Source: Chloroflexota bacterium
GTDB taxonomy: Bacteria > Chloroflexota > Limnocylindria > Limnocylindrales > CSP1-4
Reading direction: 5' to 3'
DNA length: 8,112 bases
Assembly (NCBI GenBank): GCA_013698385.1
Contig: JACCVB010000032.1
Location: 1-8,112, forward strand
Within the stretch, counting starts at the first letter, position 1, and each line of letters opens with the position of its first letter. The notes under the pieces are model-generated. The model saw nothing but the letters and a program-made list of their open reading frames with translations, did no database searches and was not told the DNA's origin. The translations under genes and the position numbers were made by a program. This document shows, in pieces, positions 4,392 to 8,112 of this stretch.

Positions 4392-7091
4392 ATGACCGGC
4401 CGGCCAGGATCCTCGCGCGCCGACGCCAGCCCGACCCTGCCCGTCATCGAGCGACTCGCCCCTGCTCCGCCGGCGGCCCTGTTGACGGCCCGGATCGACG
4501 CCCACACCGGCCCGGGTGACGTGGTCGCCGACCTGGCCGGTCGCGGCGGGTGGGTCGCCCGAGCCGCGCTGGACCGCCAGCGTCGAGCGATCTCGATCGA
4601 ATCGATGCCGCTCACCCGGATGCTCGCCGAAGTCGTGCTTCGACCACCGGACGTCCGCCACCTGGATGCCGCGCTGCAGGGCCTCGGTGCGTCCCCGCAT
4701 CGCCAGTCGAACCTGAAGTCCTTCCTGGCCGACCTGTTCGCTACGCGTTGCCCGACCTGCGGGCGGGTGCTCGTGCTGGACGAGATGACCTGGACCGATG
4801 AGGGCGACGACTCCCCTCGGCCGGTTTCCCGCCTGTATCGATGCACGGTCTGTCGTCACCAGCGGGGCAGTCCCGAACAGCGCCAGGTCCCACTCGACGA
4901 CGAGGACGAGAAGCGCGCGCGAGCCGCAGTGGAAGACGTCGACGTCCGCGCGCTGGCAGCCGACCGATTCCCGGTGATCGACCGGGCACCGTTCCTCGTG
5001 GACGAACTTCTCGAGCTGCACACCCCGCGCCAGCTCGTGGCCCTCGTGGCCATCCTGGAACGCATCGAGGGCGATCTTCGGGCGGCCCCGGTCCTCGCCG
5101 CCCTGCGCCTGGCGTTCCTCCACGCCGTGCTGCCCTCGAGCCGACTGGCGACCGGGGGCAACCGAAACACGGCCCTCCGAATGCGTGCCGGCCATGTCCG
5201 CGTCGCCGGTGGGACGTGGCGCGAACGTAACCCGTGGCTGGCATTCGAGGACGCGTTCGCGCTGATCCGCGGGTTCGTCCAGGGACTGGACGGTGGTGCG
5301 CTCGGTCCGCTGCCGGCCCGGCTCGGCGAGGATCTGCGATCGCTCGGCGAGGGATCGGCGACGACCGTCCTGTCGCTCGCCGGACCTTCGGCGATGCGCG
5401 CCCTGCGCGACGAGACACCGGCGTACGAGCGGCTGGTCGCGGTCCCCCGGATCCGCCTGGTCCTGGGCCAGCCCCCACCGAGACCCAGCCGCGAACGACT
5501 GCTCGCCGCGTACCACGGCACGGCCTGGGCGCTCGGCCGGGAGGCGGCCGGCCTGCTGCCCCTCGCGGCGCTGTCCGATCCGTTGGTTCGTGCACCGTGG
5601 GCCTGGCAGGCGCGCTCGATCCGTCGGTCGCTTGAAGAGGTCCAGCCGTCTTTGGCGCGCGATGGACGGGTCATCCAGGTCGTGGAGGATGGCCCGGAGG
5701 CCCTCGCGGCGGCGGCCGTGGGGGGGGCGTCGGCGCGCTATCGACTAGTCGTCGCCCGCCTGCGTGACCCCGACGACGACATCCCGGGCGTGGTCGAATT
5801 CGTCCCGCCCGGCGCCCCGCTCCCTCCCGGTCCGCGGACTCGGGCGAACGTCGGGCTGGAACCCGTCCCGGGGGGCTCGGGCGATCCCGAGCTGGTCCCG
5901 GCCCGGGGTCTGTTCGCCCCACCTGAACGACTCGACGAGCGCCCCTTCTCGGCGATGGAGGCGGCCCGGGTCGTGACCGAGATCGCGGTCGAAACGCTCC
6001 AGGCGCGCGGCGAGCCGACCCGCTTCGAGCGACTCTTCGGCGAGATCCTGGTCGGTCTCGACCGGGCCGGACAGCTGCGCCGGCTGGTCAGAGGCTCCGA
6101 AGAGGAGGCGGCGGGATCGGACGCGTCCGTGAAGTCGGTGGCGGCGGATCAAGCACGCGCGCCGGGAGACCCGAAGGAGTCCGTCCCGGAACCGGTCGAG
6201 CGGCTCCTGGCCCTCATCCGCGAGGAGCTGGGCCGTCCGTCCCAACGCCGCCTGACGGAGATCGAGCCCGGCCGCTGGTGGCTGGCCGATCGCACGGACC
6301 GTGAGGCCGCCGCGACGCCGCTGGCGGACCGGGTCGAATGGGCCGTGTTCAGCCTGCTGTCCACCGCCGGCCCACTGTCCGAGGCCGCGTTTCGCGAGCG
6401 GATAGCGGCCCTGTTCGCGGGTCATGACCGGGTGGACGGGCCCCTTGTGCAGGCGTGCCTTGACAGCTATCGAAGCACCGCCAGCACGGCGGATCGCCTG
6501 GTGACCAATGACGAGTTGATCGGGCGCAGCCACGAGCACACGGCGCTGCTCGCGGCCATCGCCGACGGCGGCCACCGGCTCGGCATGCAGGTCTGGCTGT
6601 CCGCGCGCGAGCAGGCCCGGCGCCACGGGGGCCGGACCCTGGGCGACCGGCTCACGGATCGTGAGCGTGAGGCGAACCTCGGGGGCATCAGTCGGGCGCT
6701 CGAGGACCTCGAGGCCGTGGACGCCTTGTGGTACCGCCGGGGCAAGGTGACTTTCCTGTTCGAGGTCGAATGGACAGCCATCCTGGCCGAGACGATGCTG
6801 CGCCGCCACGCTCGCATCGGGAATGACGAGCGGATGATCCGCTTCCTCGTCATCGCTCCCGAGCGGACGGAGCTCGTTCGGCACAAGCTCGAACGCTCCC
6901 CGCTCCTGCGCAGCGCCCTGCAAGACGGTGGTTGGCACGTCCTCAAATGGGATCACCTACGGACGTTCCTCGCAGCCGACCGCCCCGATCTCGCCGCGCT
7001 GGAGCCGCTCCTCGGGCTGGACCCGATCGCGGAGCAGACGGACGAACAGCTGCCCCTGTTCGATGCGTCGGTCGGGTCCACGCTACCCTAG
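4392..7091 (+). CDS. DNA methyltransferase-like protein with zinc ribbon and C-terminal PD-(D/E)XK-like segment
   Basis: 899 residues from ATG 4392 to the TAG at 7089-7091. The N-terminus resembles the SAM-binding half of an N4/N6 DNA methyltransferase: DLAGRGG (47-53) stands where motif I D-x-F-x-G-x-G is expected, and ISIES, with E70, is a motif II acidic residue. A zinc ribbon follows, C120-x2-C123 and C151-x2-C154. The second SAM-fold half appears around RLVLGQPPPRP (356-365), where the catalytic [D/N/S]-P-P-[Y/F/W] has become Q-P-P-P-R, then AAYHGTAWALGREAAG; the order I, insert, IV is alpha-like. Methylation may therefore be lost. A low-complexity linker (about 575-605) leads to a C-terminal region with D777 in VDALW and E791/E793 in FEVEW, then RFLVIAPERTELV. 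This resembles a PD-(D/E)XK nuclease core with E in place of K. I recall similar long proteins in Chloroflexota, of unproven function. No separate restriction or specificity gene is visible nearby. DNA modification or processing is inferred; the exact role is unknown. Confidence 0.85.
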   Translation: MTGRPGSSRADASPTLPVIERLAPAPPAALLTARIDAHTGPGDVVADLAGRGGWVARAALDRQRRAISIESMPLTRMLAEVVLRPPDVRHLDAALQGLGASPHRQSNLKSFLADLFATRCPTCGRVLVLDEMTWTDEGDDSPRPVSRLYRCTVCRHQRGSPEQRQVPLDDEDEKRARAAVEDVDVRALAADRFPVIDRAPFLVDELLELHTPRQLVALVAILERIEGDLRAAPVLAALRLAFLHAVLPSSRLATGGNRNTALRMRAGHVRVAGGTWRERNPWLAFEDAFALIRGFVQGLDGGALGPLPARLGEDLRSLGEGSATTVLSLAGPSAMRALRDETPAYERLVAVPRIRLVLGQPPPRPSRERLLAAYHGTAWALGREAAGLLPLAALSDPLVRAPWAWQARSIRRSLEEVQPSLARDGRVIQVVEDGPEALAAAAVGGASARYRLVVARLRDPDDDIPGVVEFVPPGAPLPPGPRTRANVGLEPVPGGSGDPELVPARGLFAPPERLDERPFSAMEAARVVTEIAVETLQARGEPTRFERLFGEILVGLDRAGQLRRLVRGSEEEAAGSDASVKSVAADQARAPGDPKESVPEPVERLLALIREELGRPSQRRLTEIEPGRWWLADRTDREAAATPLADRVEWAVFSLLSTAGPLSEAAFRERIAALFAGHDRVDGPLVQACLDSYRSTASTADRLVTNDELIGRSHEHTALLAAIADGGHRLGMQVWLSAREQARRHGGRTLGDRLTDREREANLGGISRALEDLEAVDALWYRRGKVTFLFEVEWTAILAETMLRRHARIGNDERMIRFLVIAPERTELVRHKLERSPLLRSALQDGGWHVLKWDHLRTFLAADRPDLAALEPLLGLDPIAEQTDEQLPLFDASVGSTLP

Positions 7092-7124
7092 CCTTCCTGG
7101 CCTTCCAAGCGAGCCGGCCAAGCT

Positions 7125-7128
7125 GGAG
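7125..7128 (+). promoter_or_regulatory. Shine-Dalgarno site for the DUF885 gene
   Basis: GGAG lies 7 bases before GTG 7136 in the 44-base gap after the methyltransferase-like gene. It supports GTG 7136 over the internal ATG at about 7211. No separate promoter is evident in the gap, so the gene is probably co-transcribed with the one upstream. Confidence 0.65.
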
Positions 7129-7135
7129 ACCTTCC

Positions 7136-8112
7136 GTGACTGACGACCTTTCCTCCGTGGACGCCCTGGCCGACCGATTCTGGGAAGGCGTCCTCGAGCT
7201 CAATCCGACGATGGCCACGTTCTACGGCGATGACCGCTACGCGGACCGACTCGAAGATCCCTCGCCCGACGGCCGAGCCCGGACCCGCGCATTGATGGAG
7301 CGGACCGCCAGCGAGGCCCGCGCCATCCCGACCGATGGCCTGTCCACGGAGGAGCGCATCACAAGAGACATGCTGGAAGTCATCGGCGACCTCCAGGTGG
7401 AGGAAGATGACCAGGGTCTCCATCAGCTGCGCGTGGTCGACCAGATGGGCGGCCCCCAGCAGCTACTGCCGCAGCTGACCCAGTTCCAGCCGGCGGATAC
7501 GCCCGAGGGACTCGAGGCGTTCGTCGCGCGGCTGCATGCCTATCCGGCGTTCATGGCCGCCAATGCGGACATCCTGCGCGAAGGCCTCGCGAGCGGCCTG
7601 ACCGCGCCGAGCATCGTGACCGAGCGGACGATCGCCCAGATGGAACGGATGCTGTCCGTGCCGATCGATGAAGCGATCGTCCCGACCATGGCCAAGGTCG
7701 CGGCGGATGCGGATCGCGAGCGGATCCGCGAGCTGGTTCGGGACGTCGTCTACCCGGCGGATCGCGCCTTCCTCGAGACACTGCGGGGCGAGTACCGCCA
7801 CGCCAGCCGCGAGGAGCCGGGCATCTGGTCGGCACCCGATGGCGAGGCCATCTACCGGACCGCGATCCGGAGCTGGACGACTCTGGAGATGGAACCTCGG
7901 GAGATCCACCAGATCGGTCTCGACGACCTGCAGTCGATCGACGTCGAACGTCGCGAGATCGCCCGCGCGGCCGGATTCGGGGACGACATCGACGCGTACC
8001 GGGCGTCGCTCGACGCGGACCCGTCGAACACGCCGAACACGAAAGACGAACTGGTGGCCAGGGCGACCGAGGACACGGAACGGGCGATGGCCGCCGCCCC
8101 GCGCTACTTCGG
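7136..8112 (+). CDS. DUF885 family protein (putative zinc metallopeptidase), N-terminal part, 3' end outside window
   Basis: An open frame of 325 codons from GTG 7136 runs off the window with no stop. The start is supported by GGAG 7 bases upstream and by the N-terminal text, which already matches the family (LADRFWEGVLELNPTMATFY, then GDDRYADRL). Other DUF885 hallmarks are the LSTEERITRDML helix, RLHAYPAFMAANADILREGL with a following SGLTAP, and EIHQIGLDDL at residues 256-265. Known of the family: full-length members are roughly 550-600 residues, are placed with the HExxH metallopeptidases, and carry a C-terminal HE-x-x-PGH metal site. That site would fall beyond this window, so catalytic competence cannot be judged. 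No signal peptide is visible, which suggests a cytoplasmic enzyme. It lies 44 bases after the methyltransferase-like gene, but nothing in its sequence indicates a DNA-related task; it may be an ordinary peptidase that is only adjacent. Confidence 0.9.
   Translation, partial: MTDDLSSVDALADRFWEGVLELNPTMATFYGDDRYADRLEDPSPDGRARTRALMERTASEARAIPTDGLSTEERITRDMLEVIGDLQVEEDDQGLHQLRVVDQMGGPQQLLPQLTQFQPADTPEGLEAFVARLHAYPAFMAANADILREGLASGLTAPSIVTERTIAQMERMLSVPIDEAIVPTMAKVAADADRERIRELVRDVVYPADRAFLETLRGEYRHASREEPGIWSAPDGEAIYRTAIRSWTTLEMEPREIHQIGLDDLQSIDVERREIARAAGFGDDIDAYRASLDADPSNTPNTKDELVARATEDTERAMAAAPRYF

Noticed and set aside
3228..5516. Reverse-strand open frame of 762 codons across the 3212-3467 gap, the TPR gene and the methyltransferase-like gene
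   Set aside because: It crosses two well-supported plus-strand genes and two gaps, with low-complexity R/G/V-rich product and no recognisable motif.
5745..6956. Reverse-strand open frame of 403 codons within the methyltransferase-like gene
   Set aside because: It is antisense to the conserved C-terminal region (FEVEW, RFLVIAPER) and has no start signal or domain of its own.

Overview
The window is a compact, all-plus-strand stretch of very GC-rich bacterial chromosome. It holds six genes, one cut by each window edge. High GC, frequent GTG starts, leaderless-looking starts and the families present suggest a high-GC Chloroflexota lineage (uncultivated soil or freshwater clades) or, less likely, an Actinomycetota. 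This placement is inferred from style and gene families; no marker gene settles it.

Layout. (1) 2-511: C-terminal end of a diguanylate cyclase with an intact GGEEF active site and RxxD inhibitory site. (2) 531-2357: family X DNA polymerase with a C-terminal PHP nuclease domain; polymerase aspartates and PHP metal ligands are all visible. (3) 2354-3211: a multi-pass membrane protein of unknown function whose GTG start overlaps the polymerase stop by four bases. (4) 3212-3467: a 256-base gap with a terminator-like hairpin, a promoter candidate and a Shine-Dalgarno site. (5) 3468-4325: a TPR protein with a HIRAN-like segment and an extremely acidic tail. (6) 4326-4391: a 66-base gap with two overlapping, mutually exclusive inverted repeats and a -10-like box just before the next start. 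(7) 4392-7091: an 899-residue protein that looks like a DNA methyltransferase with a zinc ribbon, a degenerate catalytic motif, and a C-terminal PD-(D/E)XK-like segment. (8) 7136-8112: N-terminal part of a DUF885 protein (putative metallopeptidase), running off the end; its metal-binding motif would lie beyond the window.

How the genes may work together. Polymerase X/PHP, the TPR/HIRAN-like protein and the methyltransferase/nuclease-like protein are all plausibly DNA-directed, so this may be a DNA maintenance or defence neighbourhood, but only the polymerase has a firm function. The least explained part is the 3468-7091 pair and the switch-like repeats between the two genes. No tRNA, rRNA, CRISPR array, insertion sequence or phage gene was seen. 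Large reverse-strand open frames are judged to be GC-driven shadows.
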